A stretch of DNA of 64,000 nucleotides from the NCBI RefSeq assembly GCF_026151205.1, contig NC_087074.1, positions 14,756,667 through 14,820,666 on the forward strand. The letters run 5' to 3'. The DNA is from Bolinopsis microptera. Its lineage: Eukaryota; Ctenophora; Tentaculata; Lobata; Bolinopsidae. The first letter of the stretch is position 1. Each line of letters begins with the position of its first letter. The notes beneath the pieces are model-generated. The model saw only the letters and a list, made by a program, of their open reading frames with translations, ran no database searches and had not been told where the DNA came from. Of this stretch, positions 49,144 to 60,299 are shown piece by piece. The position numbers and the translations under genes are program-made.

Positions 49144-49812
49144 ACAACTGACATGTCATAAAAAATATTATGAAAATATATATAATATATCCTTGTAATC
49201 AAACCTTACCGAGAGTGGAAACAGGAAGGATATTTAGTTCCTTACACGCTATGAAATACCTTTTTTGTCCCTAAGGCTCAAGTAAATATCATTAAGGATC
49301 CACTTGATACCTCTTTTTTGTATCGATTCAAGTTTCTCCACCATAGTTTAGTTATGTATATAGCAAGAATTGCTATTTATGAGACCATCTGAGCTGTGAA
49401 CGAATGAATTAGTAACAACGGTTTTATACAGAAATGTGTTGTCCATAGTCCCAAGAACCACAAAAAACCGTCCAGGTGAAATGTTTGGGCAAACATTTTT
49501 ATTAACGGGCACGGTGATACTCGTAAAATATTTGTTTCAAAGACCGTCGACGAGTTCAACTCGGCGCGCGTTTTCAGTTTTGGTAGATTATAAACCTATA
49601 AACGCTAAAAACATTTTTAAAGAATTTTTTATTTTAATTCACTCAATTCAACCAGCATTGAGCATTTTTATTTATAAACACCCAATTTTTCATGGTCCCT
49701 GTGACAGAAAAAAATTAAAACCAAACGGGTGCGCTATACTTAACTAGTAATAGGAAGTTACAAAAAAAAAGCTGGAACAAGACAACCACAATGGAAATTA
49801 AAAATTATGATT

Positions 49813-50148
49813 TTGTCATACGTTGTACTCGTAGACCTGCCGCGCACGAGTGCGCGGCTGTATTGTGGCCGGGCCACGATACTAGTGAAACGACATGATG
49901 GTGGTCACGATTTGTATCACGTTGTGACCCCCACAGTCGTTTCACTATGGTAGAGTTTCTACGATACAGGGGTTGACGGATGTTACTCGTCTAAATTTCT
50001 TCGAAGTAGCGCGCGCCGCTTTCTTCTCGATGGCAAGTGCTACGAAGCGAAATAGCGCGCACTGGGCCAGACCATTAACAATGGTCAATACAGGGGCCGG
50101 AGCCGCGCACTCGTGCGCGGCGGGTCATACAACGTATGACAAGTCAAG
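49813..50148. mobile_element. Palindromic foldback element, copy 1
   Basis: The ends TTGTCATACGTTGTA (49,816) and TACAACGTATGACAA (50,131-50,145) are inverted. Just inside each lies the near-palindrome CCGCGCACGAGTGCGCGG, and a further internal pair GTGAAACGAC/GTCGTTTCAC folds the centre. No coding content; flanking target duplication not clear. Confidence 0.65.
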
Positions 50149-50379
50149 ATGTGATACTACCAACATATCACGTGATCGAGACAGTTTTTCACCAATATCT
50201 TGCCAGGGTAGCATGCATTTAAACTTAACCCTATATCATGGGGGTGATTCGGAATCAGCGTCCAAAATACATTGATTCAGCGTCTAAAATACATTGATTC
50301 AAGTTGGTTTCAACTGTCGGGGGCCTTTTAGAAAACTTTCGATGATCGAGTTATTTAGCACGCTCGGCCTAGTAGTGGG

Positions 50380-50706
50380 ATACATTTGTATCACTATCAC
50401 GTCTTGACGGATGTTACTCGTCTAAATTTCTTCGAAGTAGCGCGCGCCGCTTTCTTCTCGAAATGTTACCTGAGGACCCCAGGCTATTATGTTCATTAAC
50501 AAAGATTAATAAAGATTTGGCGGAATGACAGGCTGAGCGCGGCCCAGTAACTCGAAATGGCAAGTGCTACGAAGTAGCGCGCGCCGCGCCAGACCATTAA
50601 CAATGGTCAATATCACGTCGTGAGTTGTGACCCCCAATGTCGTTTCACTAAGTTTATGGTTTAGTGTTTCTATGATACAGGCGGATCATACAACGTATGA
50701 CAAGGA
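50380..50706. mobile_element. Palindromic foldback element, partial copy 2
   Basis: It shares GACGGATGTTACTCGTC, TTCGAAGTAGCGCGCGCCGC, CCATTAACAATGGTCAATA and the ATACAACGTATGACAA end with copy 1. Its left end is missing and it is split by the 86-bp element at 50,465-50,550. Confidence 0.6.
50465..50550 (-). mobile_element. 86-bp MITE with perfect 8-bp target duplication
   Basis: It is flanked by CTCGAAAT on both sides (50,457-50,464 and 50,551-50,558) and interrupts a foldback element whose other copy reads straight through this point. The ends GTTACCTGAG and CCCAGTAA are weakly inverted. At 86 bp it is among the shortest elements with a demonstrable insertion footprint. An 8-bp duplication fits a hAT-type transposase acting in trans. 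Confidence 0.75.
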
Positions 50707-50829
50707 TACATACATGGTAAAATTAACAATTTACTTGGTCAGTTCAGCGCCTCGCGCCAACAATTATTTAATTCAGGAAGGATTAGTTAGGAACGTGGGT
50801 GACATATTGGCGCGTGGGCACGTAACGTA

Positions 50830-51745
50830 AACTACTTAATATAACTAGACATTCTCCTAATTATTTGGTTCACAGGTATTTCCTATACTCCGTGTTCGGA
50901 CTTTTGCTTTTTGTACCAGTTTATTGTTAACTTAGAATTTTATTTTATTCTCACTCTCCACGCCAGCATTCCGGTCATTTTAGAGCCTCATTTAATCATT
51001 CGGTCTTACTAACAAGTAAAGAACCTCTCACCGGCCCTCTAAGAAAATCCGAGCGTCCGGAAATTTTGGCAGAATTAACGAAAAAGTCCCATTTATTTCA
51101 ACTCTTTGAATTTTATTAACAATGAATTTGAGTCGGTTTTATTTGTACTCTTAAAAGTAGCTAGAAATCCGGACGTCCGGGGGAGGCGTGGTTTCGAAAA
51201 TTCGGACACACCCGGACAGGGGGAGGTCTGAAAACCTGCGATTTTGGCGGACGTCCTAAGTAGCACGCTCGCATTTATAGAGCAAGCAGATAAAGTATGT
51301 TTTAAAAAAACAAAGAATTTAAATGGAGCAGTGCTTTTGTCTTATTGTGCTAATCGATTGATCAGTGATCCATGGATTTGTGCAACTGTGATAGAAACAA
51401 GAGAAACACCATTCTTGGGCAAAACGAGTATTAATTAGACTCTTCAAACTACATAGAATACATATTATGAAGTATGCTCCTTTTGTAACATCCTGATACG
51501 GATATGATCCTTCTGCTAGAATCAAGGATCACATTAACAATTACTATCACAGATGGCAATCACAAATCATCGTTCAAGGACCAGGTCTTATAACGCGGCT
51601 GGATTCAGAGGTATAGATGATAGATTTCAAAGTATATACTGTAAGACAAACTACAGTGTCGCGATTGTTTCATCATGTCCACTGTTTACTGGTAAATCAT
51701 AAGAGGAGATCAACATCAAGAATATGACAGAACTTTAACCAGAGT
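50830..51745. other. No recognisable gene; CCGGACGTCCGG palindrome
   Basis: AT-rich sequence with a cluster of CGTCCGG/CCGGACG motifs at 51,050-51,215, including a perfect 12-bp palindrome near 51,170. No coding family recognised. Confidence 0.45.
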
Positions 51746-51746
51746 A

Positions 51747-53146
51747 GGAAAGAGCTGAACAATCAGATTAGAGAGGAGCTCAACAGGAAGAGAGGAGCTC
51801 AACAGGAAGAAAGGAGCTCAACAACAAGAGTGAAGGAGCTCAACAGGAAGAGAAGGAAGAAGCTCAACAGGAAGAGAAGGAAGGAGCTCAACAACAAGAG
51901 TAGAGAGGAGCTCAACAGGAAGAGAAGGAAGGAGCTCAACAACAAGAGTGAAGGAGCTCAACAACCAGAGTAGAGAGGAGCTCAACAACCAGAGTAGAGG
52001 AGCTCGACAGGAAGAGAAGGAAGAAGCACTCAACAAGAGTAGAGAGGAGCTCAACAGGAAGAGAAGGAAGGAGCTCAACAACAAGAGTGAAGGAGCTCAA
52101 CAACCAGAGTAGAGGAGCTCGACAGGAAGAGAAGGAAGAAGCACTCAACAAGAGTAGAGAGGAGCTCAACAGGAAGAGAAGGAAGGAGCTCAACAACCAG
52201 AGTAGAGAGGAGCTCAACAACCAGAGTAGAGGAGCTCGACAGGAAGAGAAGGAAGGAGCACTCAACAAGAGTAGAGAGGAGCCCAACAGGAAGAGAGGAG
52301 CTTAACAGGAAGAAGCTCAACAACAAGAGTGAAGGAGCTCAACAACCAGAGTAGAGGAGCTCGACAGGAAGAGAAGGAAGGAGCACTCAACAAGAGTAGA
52401 GAGAAGCTCAAAGGAAGAGAAGGAAGGAGCACTCAACAAGAGTAGAGAGGAGCTCAACAGGAAGAGAAGGAAGGAGCTCAACAACAAGAGTGAAGGAGCT
52501 CAACAACCAGAGTAGAGGAGCTCGACAGGAAGAGGAGGAAGGAGCACTCAACAAGAGTAGAGAGGAGCCCAACAGGAAGAGAGGAGCTCAACAGGAAGAA
52601 GCTCAACAACAAGAGTAGAGAGAAGCTCAAAGGAAGAGAAGGAAGGACTTCAACAACAAGAGTAGAGAGGAGCTCAACAGGAAGAGTAGGAAGGAGCTCA
52701 ACAACCAGAGTGAAGGAGCTCAACAACCATAGTAGGAAGGAACTCAACAACCAGAGTAAAGAGGAGCTCAACAGGAAGAGAAGGAAGGAGCTCAACAACA
52801 AGAGTAGAGAGGAGCTCAACAGGAAGAGAGGAGCTCAACAGGAAGAGAAGGAAGGAGCTCAACAACCAGAGTGAAGGAGCTCAACAACCAGAGTAGAGAG
52901 GAGTTCAACAGGAAGAGAAGGAAGGAGCTCAACAGGAAGAGAAGGAAGGAGCTTAACAACCAGAGTAGAGAGGAGCTCAACAGGAAGAGAAGGAAGGAGC
53001 TCAACAGGAAGAGAAGGAAGGAGCTCAACAGGAAGAGAAGGAAGGAGCTCAACAGGAAGAGAAGGAAGGAGCTCAACAACCAGAGTAGAGAGGAGCTCAT
53101 ATCAACAGGAAGAGTAGGAAGAAACCCAATAGGAAGAGAAGGAAGG
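51747..53146. repeat. 24-bp minisatellite, about 1.4 kb
   Basis: Units of 22-24 bp alternate between GAGCTCAACAGGAAGAGAAG-type and GAGCTCAACAACCAGAGTAG-type, each containing GAGCTCAACA. Unit lengths that are not multiples of three break every long frame, so the charged plus-strand peptides (KELNNQSREEL, NRKRRKEL) are unlikely to be a gene. Purine-rich on the plus strand. Confidence 0.92.
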
Positions 53147-53149
53147 AAT

Positions 53150-54395
53150 ATTTTGTTTAATATTCAGTCTAATCTGTGTTCCTCAATATAATGAGTTACA
53201 ATGTACGTTTGTGCGATTGTGAAGAATTATGATTTTGTTTAACTTTTTTAAAAATAAACTCTCTTTAAAAATTGAAATGCGACCTTTAAGTTCTACAAGT
53301 TTGCAGCTCATTAAAAAAAAGAGAATTAAAAACCCAAGGGCTGAGTAGTCTTGAAATTTTATTAATAAATGTTTGTCAGGCCAATCTGTTTGTTAATTGA
53401 TTAGGTATATAAATCATCTGTGTGCCGAGTGGCCAGCAGTCCCTTAAATATCTAATCCATGCACCGAATCTTATGAAGTTAGGTTTTAAAACACATCGTT
53501 TCAATAGAGGAGAGCTCTAACGAGAGCAAACATTTAATAGTTCCTACGAATCATCAGAAGATTTAGAAAAATCAAAATCTATGATTTTATCACGATTGTT
53601 GATGTCGATTATACATATCATTAATTTATTCTATTTAATCTGAGGAATAATATGATCACCCGAAAGACAAATCCGAAATTTTAAACCGCTGAATAATCCA
53701 GCTGAAATCGTCCATCAAACTGGGCGAAATAAAAATCAAACACTACAAAGTGCAACTACATTTAAAGTTTGATAAATTAACACTGACGGTAAAAACTCGT
53801 AGTTAAAAACGTATCTAAATAACCACTCAAAAACCTCAAACTGGCCACAAATTGTATAAAATGATTGTTTAACTGATTTAACCATTTAATGCCAGCAGTC
53901 CACAATATTTATTTTACTATGAGTATAATTTGTATAAAAACTTGCTACAAAACATGTGTTGATGACCGAGATGAGATCAATGACCAGTGGTTATTAATTT
54001 TTATTTACCGATGGTGAATCAAATTTCAGAAGTGACGTTCAGATTTCTTAATCTGCGCGTAATATAACAGTTGTAGTTTCAAAGCATTCTTTTAGATCTA
54101 TCATGCCTTTCTGTATCGTCATAAATAAAGTCTCGCTTTCTCGTAAAAAAGGCAGACTCCTTAATAAATGTTGTGATAATCGCGTTCCGACCAATGTCCG
54201 GGAACTGTATAATGTTCACAAGAACGTTCCACCTGCTGAGGAAGCAACGCACATCAGCTCTGAGTTTGACACACATGATTATGCAACCTTTCAACAAATC
54301 AAAACCTAGGTGCAATGCCTCCCCAGAAGCATGGCCGTCCATTTGTTGTGAAAAAACAAGGTTGGGGTCGGTTGGGCAGGTGTTCCATGGATTGA
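53150..54395. other. Intergenic; downstream of the SLC25 gene
   Basis: No gene, tandem repeat or element ends recognised. A minus-strand AATAAA (TTTATT at 54,000-54,005) about 400 bp after the carrier stop codon could serve as its poly(A) signal. Confidence 0.4.
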
Positions 54396-54400
54396 TTGGT

Positions 54401-57400
54401 TCAGGGTGGGTTATCAGTGCGCAGTACTCGCAGAATCATCTCGAAGGTGAGGAACATGATGGCGTGGTTGGGGACCACTCTGAACAGCTGAGGAAGCAGA
54501 CCTGCAAGAAATAGGGGTTAACATCAGCTGGGGTGTTGGAATTCACACAAACATCTATTATATGGGTTCACAATTTCTGGATCAGTTTAGTTTTAGAGGA
54601 TGTAATTTCAACTAACCTCTGTACAGGCCCCTAACCCCTTCCTCCTCAATCGTTAACAAAACTGTTTGTCTGAAACCTTTGAACTTTCTGTCTTTTCCAG
54701 CTGTTTCTCTTAAACGTGTCCGTATCACCTCTGAACAGGAGACATTCATTTAAAATTGTACATTTTCTTAAGTAGACATGGAATTAAAATAGATTTTAAA
54801 GCAATGTTGTTGATAAAACATTGGTGATGCTTAAAAGGACTTGCAAAATAAGAAGAAAGTGAACATACTAATCGGTTAATAAACTTACCATGCGGATAAG
54901 CTATAGTTGTAGCGATAAGTTTAGCGCCAGCGGCGGCTACGGCGCTTTGGATAGGCCCAGCGCCGTAGGACTCGTTTATTTTCTTCTTGAACTGTTCCCA
55001 GAGGACTAACGCCATTACAGTCTCAGTTATACCTGTAGAAAAAGTATACATATTACCATACTTATACTCATTACTCGGGCAAATAATGAGACATTATTAG
55101 TTAATACTACACTGGGCTAACATATTCTATTTAATCCGCTCCAAAACAGCTTGAAAATTCGAAAACGAGAAGTCGTGTTCTAATCCAGAAACGATTGATA
55201 ATTTAATAACACCTCTTTGGAACATACCGATATAAGAAGCAGACATTCCTCGTGTGAAGCCCAGGATACCATCACTACGGAACGTATCGACCATGCACTT
55301 CCAGAATGACAACATGGGCCGACCTTTAGAGTCCACTTGTAGCTGCTGTCTGGTTCTGATGACGAACAGAGGGTTGGACCAGGTCACGTTAACCGCACCT
55401 GGAGTGGGTGGGGTTTTAAAACAACTTAAGGAGAAAGTGCTAGATGTGGGGGCTAAACGAAGAAGTAATGTACCTGTTTTAAAAGAATTAATTGCGTAGT
55501 TTGGAAGTTTAAAATACCTGTGAGGACGGAGGAGTAGACGTGTATTTGAAAGGGGGACCTGGTCCCGTTTTCAAAAAGCCTCTTTCCTTGAGTATACGTT
55601 GTGAAGTAAACCGCTCTGAAACAACTTACTGTTATTCATTTGCGATTGGAGTCAAAACGCTGCAAAATGTTTCAATTTCTGTCACCGGTCGCGGTGGGAA
55701 AATATTAGATCATTCTTTCTTGATACATAAATTATAATTGCCACAAAGATATTGTATCTATCATGAAAATGAGATTAATTTACCTTGATGGGATGACCCC
55801 CAATAGAGTTACTCCCAGTCCCTTGAAAAGGGCTCGTTTACCCTCATTATTTACTGCGTCCCTGGAGAGAGATATACGGTTAGTTCCAAAGTATCACTAC
55901 AACAATGATCGCTCAGTGTGAGTCGGGAAAATATGACATAATTTGGATTCAGTAATTAATAATAAAATAGCACATGATTTCCTTAATTACCTAAAATTAA
56001 TTAAATAATATCTTACTGGAGGCATCTGCAGAGACCTTGGTTCAGCCCGGTCCCATAAAGCTTCGAACTCTGAAACAAAAACTCATTTAGAAAACTGTTC
56101 CGTATTTGATAATAGAAATATAAGCAAAATTAAAATTTTACGTAAAGACAACGACTATGATGCGAATTATTTCCATATAATATACTAATATATTCCTGGA
56201 TGAAGATGAGGATGATACAATATGTTTTTTGAAAAGACAACTCACATCCCTACTGCTGAAGTGTAAATCTCAACTACAGTGTTTTTCAAGTACCATTTCT
56301 AGATATATTATAATCCTTCCAATTACAAAACTTTTAGAAATTACGTACACTAGACACTTCAATTGGTTCCGGGTAAAGACCTCAGTATAGATGAGAAATC
56401 CCAAATAATCCAGTGTGAATCTGTTACGTGTAACAATCACCGGCAGCAGAACCGTTCAGCCAATCATTGGACAGATTTCCCTGAATAAACCAATCACGGT
56501 ACAACTTAAAAACCCATACTTTGCACCAGCCAACATGACCAGACCAGGAAACGGCCGGTCCCTTAAAAAATGCCCAAATATAGTCATACGAAACGCCCAA
56601 ATAAGGTAAAACCACTGCTCAGCATGCACTATGCTACGTGGACAACTGTACAGCAGAATAAAAGCTATATATCAGTCTCCAATCGCCAGTAGGTTTCATT
56701 TCTCTGTTTTGTAACTTCAATCCTCTCTACTAATCTTATCTCAAGATGCTGAAGCTAGTGCTTGTACTTTGTGTGGTATCAGCCACATGGGCTGAGGAGG
56801 CTGCAGCAGGTGCTGGTGCTGCAGAGGGGGCTGCAGTCGAGGAGAAAGCTGTGACTGAGGAGGCCGTTATAGAGACAGAAGAAGAAGCTTGTAAGTATTT
56901 TTCAGTTTCAGTAACGTTTTGATGTCGATTTCCTTTTTATTGAATTGTGGGCCCTTGTCCTCTAGGAGCTGGCATTCATTTTATTATAGTTAATAGTACT
57001 AATAATATTATCACAACGTCAATGTTTTCCATAATTCAAAACTTTGTAATGCATCTTCATTGTAATGCGTCTTTCCGGAAAAACAATATAAAATGCAATA
57101 TGAAATGCAACCTCTAACCAATTGTACTCGCAGTGGATGCAATCCCCGATGAGGCTATAGAAGAAGAAGATGAAGGTATGTACGATTTTGAGCTGGAGGA
57201 CGCTGACGAGGGTGAAATGGAGGGATACGACTTCCCAGAGGAAGATGATGAAATGGACGAGTTCACTGACGAGAGTTCTGAAGAGGAGAATATCGTTGCT
57301 GACGGTGACTCCGCTGAAGCTAAGGAGGAGGAGGTGACAAACAGTGAGGAGAAACCAGTCACTGAGACTCCTGAACTTAAGTAAGGAGGAAGATCAGGGA

Positions 57401-60291
57401 ATGGAGATGAGGACTTTTTAAATCATTTTAGTAAATTAATTTCATTTTAGCTCATGTGTTTCATCGGGGACAAAAAGCTACATGTTTACTTTTAGAGGAA
57501 ACACTGACTAGTGACATCCTGACGACCGGCAAATTCGTTGATATAAACTTTGGCATTGAAACAGATTTGGTTATATAAGCAATGTAACTGAATGTCTGAC
57601 TGTAAATAAGATGATAGTTCACTCTATGACGTCATGATCACTTCATTCTCATACATCCGAACTACATCACTCTCAGATCATACACAAACTAAACAACTGA
57701 CAACTACTTGAAAAGGCGAACAATTGTGTGTGTTCACACTTAACCGACAGACCGACAAAAGACAGACAACACTTGACTGTCAAACCGACTGACCGACACA
57801 AGACAACTAAACCACTGACAGACAGTATGATCTGAAATCTAAATAAAGACATTTATCTGGCATCTGATCATTCGCCATTTCCACTCATTTCCTCATACAT
57901 ATCTTAATCTACATCAAGAGTTTGACCTAACTCGGCGTAATACGGGGAGACTAAACAAAACTCGACACGACTTGACGGAATTAGATTAGACTTGACTTGG
58001 CAGGACTTGACTCGACAAGACAGAACTGAACTGGACTTGACTTGACTCAACAAGACTCAACAAGACTCGACAAGACAGGACTGAACAGGACTTGACTCGA
58101 CAGGACTCGACAGAACTTGACAAGACTTGACTCGACAAGACTTGACTCGACAAGACTTGACTCGACAAGACTTGACTCGACAAGACTTAACTCGACTCGA
58201 CAAGACTTGACTCGACAAGACTAGACAAGACTAGACAAGACTTGACTCGACAGGACTTAACTCGACTCGACAGGACAGGACTGAACTGGACTTGACTCGA
58301 CTCGACAGGACTGAACAGGAGTCGACAGGACTTGACTCGAAAAGACTTAACTTGAGTCGAAAAGACTTGACTCGACAGGACTTAACTCGACTCGACAAGA
58401 CTTGACTCGACAGGACGTGACTCGACAAAACTTGACTCGACAGGACTTGACTTGACAGGACTTGATAGGACTTGGCTAGACAAGAATTGACTCGAAATTA
58501 ACTAACATAGCTTTTTGACCCTGACATGATAAGAAAATGTGTACTGTCAAATCTTTAACAAAATATTTGATTGTTTCATTTGATTCAACTATATGTACCG
58601 AGTTTCGTTTGAAACTTCATATGATTGCAAAATTATTGAGCCCATTGGTAATAATGGATAAGCTACCATAAAAATATTTAATCTGTGACTAAGAAAGTGA
58701 CCACCCTGTAGCAAGAGACAACATGTTGAAGTTCCTGTTCGGTGTGGTGCTGGTCACGATAGCATTTGCAGATGTAGGTCTGGAAGTTGGTGGAGTCCCC
58801 GAGGAAACTGTACCAGCTACAGAAACTGTTACTGAGGAAACTGTTGGCGAGGAACCAGCTGGTGAGGAATTTATTGCCGAGGAGCCTGCCGAGGAGGAGC
58901 CTGTTGAAGCTATTGAGGAGACTTCCGGGGACTCAGTTTCTGGTAAGGACTGTTTGAATGAGCTACTTTAGCTTATCAGTGGTATTTCTAACATGAATTT
59001 GGCTTCATGGGCAATGGCCTTCAAACTGTTTAATGGTTAAAGTAGTTAAGTATGTCTTCTCTCCTTTATCGTAAACCCCTTGACATGTCCGTTTGTTTTA
59101 TATTATTCAATATTTTAACCCAAAACTCTTCACTAGATTCAGAGTTAGGAGACTCGGACGAGTTTAACTCAATGATCGCTTATAACACCTACATGTCGGA
59201 TTTGGACGCCGTACCCACCGAAGCTGAGCCCGTAGTAGAGGTAAGATGTCTTAGGTTCTGTTTCAGTGTATTACAATACAAATTGTCATACTTTGACTCT
59301 AAGAGCAAGCTTATTTTCCCAAAAATTATGTTGCAGTGTTTCATTTACTATGGCCCAGGCTGAATTACCTTGCTATGAGTATATCGATTTTTGTTTTGCA
59401 TGCATCTAATTTCAATTTTTTTGCAGGCAGAGGAAAAATAGGAATGTAGTCCTTCTACCAGATGAGACTTTCACTTAATATAAACAGTTATTACTTGATG
59501 ATAATGCAGTGCATTTATTATTTTACAGTATTTGTAGAGTTGAGATTTTCTTTTTGTTAAAATGTTTATACTGTAGAGTACATTATCATTTCTTACGATA
59601 TTTCTTATATATTTTGAACTACACATAGTAAAGAACTTAAGTGATTGAACGGTTAACTAAACGTTCAGTATTTCAGAGCATCAACATTTATTAAATATTT
59701 GTAATTCTTGCATCAGCTTCAGTTTGAGAAAAACAGTGCTCAACCCGATATAAGAAATGTGTGTTTTTAGAAGCGTGGGTCTGGTTACCTGAAGACTTTT
59801 TTTCCTTATTTCTGTAAATCTTTGTATAGTATATGTAACATTTCAAGATTTGTTATCATTGTATTGTGATAATAAAATCTTTTATTTTGTTGGACATACG
59901 TAGCCAAATTTCACTGGTACTTTAAAGATGTTGTTGATGGCTTACAAATACAATGCGGTGAATGAAAAACGAACTGTGAACGAAAGTGAAATAACAGTGT
60001 ATTAGTGTACCTGTAATCTAGTTTTTATCACTTCCAAAGGTGATGTTATTACCGCTGCAACCCCTCCGGCGACCCTAAGGAGAAAGTCGTTAGTATTGAT
60101 TCATAAAGTTGGTTACAAAAAATTGATCACTTAAAATTCGTGATTTCTCAAACCAAGATAGAAGCTTCTAATTTATGCCTCTGAGACAATTCAAATGAAG
60201 GACAATTCGTTTTATCAAATTAAAAGATTTAATCTCACCCGCCGGCGAAGATGTTTGGGAAAAACCCATCAGGTTGTTTTTGGGTCGCCAT
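54401..60291 (-). CDS. SLC25A33/36: Mitochondrial carrier, SLC25A33/36 (pyrimidine nucleotide) type
   Basis: Nine exons in transcript order: 60,291-60,239; 60,074-60,011; 56,069-56,017; 55,861-55,784; 55,615-55,518; 55,398-55,228; 55,032-54,889; 54,730-54,617; 54,501-54,401. All introns are GT-AG and phases agree, giving 876 bp and 291 residues, a normal carrier length. Three repeat signatures are present: SPLEVIKTRLQSS, NPLFVIRTRQQL and YPHEVIRTRLRE. FAGG near the N-terminus, PSRAVYF, RGMSASYIGITETV and the tail LPQLFRVVPNHAIM fit the SLC25A33/36 group, which carries pyrimidine nucleotides across the inner mitochondrial membrane. The second signature has PLF where this group usually has PIW. 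Intron 2 (3,941 bp) holds two genes on the other strand. The ATG at 60,291 is in a good context (AATATGGCG). Confidence 0.93.
56658..56664 (+). promoter_or_regulatory. Candidate TATA box for acidic secreted protein gene 1
   Basis: ATAAAAG 88 bp before the start codon, at a distance compatible with a short 5' leader. It lies inside intron 2 of the carrier gene and points away from it. Confidence 0.5.
56746..57384 (+). CDS. Short, very acidic secreted protein, nested gene 1
   Basis: Two exons (56,746-56,890 and 57,134-57,384; donor GTAAGT, acceptor CTCGCAG) encode 131 residues. Residues 1-16 (MLKLVLVLCVVSATWA) form a clear signal peptide. The remainder is Glu/Asp-rich (EEDEGMYDFELEDADEGEM, FPEEDDEMDEF) with few basic residues and no cysteine, so it should be disordered and strongly anionic. 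It lies wholly inside intron 2 of the SLC25 gene on the opposite strand. It shares the LDAIPDEA motif and intron phase with nested gene 2. Function unknown; calcium or mineral binding is a possibility based only on composition. Confidence 0.82.
57842..57847 (+). terminator. Poly(A) signal for nested gene 1
   Basis: AATAAA 458 bp after the stop codon, followed by the T/G-rich sequence TTTATCTGG. Confidence 0.6.
57958..58497. repeat. 15-bp minisatellite between the nested genes
   Basis: Imperfect tandem units of GACTTGACTCGACAA with many AGGACTGAAC variants, about 540 bp, still inside intron 2 of the SLC25 gene. The SSQVL-type peptides it can encode are repeat artefacts. Confidence 0.92.
58668..58676 (+). 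promoter_or_regulatory. Candidate TATA box for nested gene 2
   Basis: ATAAAAATA, 55 bp before the start codon of the second acidic protein gene. Confidence 0.4.
58723..59441 (+). CDS. Short acidic secreted protein, nested gene 2
   Basis: Three exons (58,723-58,942; 59,137-59,240; 59,427-59,441; all GT-AG) encode 112 residues. MLKFLFGVVLVTIAFA is a signal peptide. The mature part begins with Glu-rich, imperfectly repeated segments (ETVTEETVGEEPAGEE, EEPAEEEPVEAIEE) and ends DLDAVPTEAEPVVEAEEK. The LDAVPTEA motif, signal sequence and phase-1 first intron match nested gene 1, so the two are probably old tandem paralogues. No cysteines or known domain; function unknown. Like gene 1, it is inside intron 2 of the SLC25 gene on the opposite strand. 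Confidence 0.82.
59871..59876 (+). terminator. Poly(A) signal for nested gene 2
   Basis: AATAAA 430 bp after the stop codon with a T-rich downstream element. It ends the transcript about 135 bp before the opposite-strand SLC25 exon 2. Confidence 0.65.
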
Positions 60292-60299
60292 ATTCCTGC

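Larger units (their letters stand above)
40318..49790 (+). repeat. Segmental duplication, unit B (with ammonium transporter copy B)
   Basis: It starts at the right edge of a short CA tract exactly as unit A does and is colinear with unit A to the segment at 49,364-49,790. Unit B lacks the Penelope-like element and both satellites of unit A. It has its own additions: an expanded inverted repeat upstream (41,517-41,805), a 311-bp tandem in intron 2 and a re-duplicated exon 8-9 block. The 3' part after exon 8 is full of small gaps relative to A. Confidence 0.85.

Noticed and set aside
51818-53191. Leu/Ser-rich and Lys/Arg/Glu-rich frames
   Set aside because: They are translations of the 22-24-bp minisatellite. 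Frames are broken repeatedly and no start, splice or domain evidence supports a gene.
57986-58428. SSQVL repeat frames on the minus strand
   Set aside because: They are translations of the 15-bp minisatellite.
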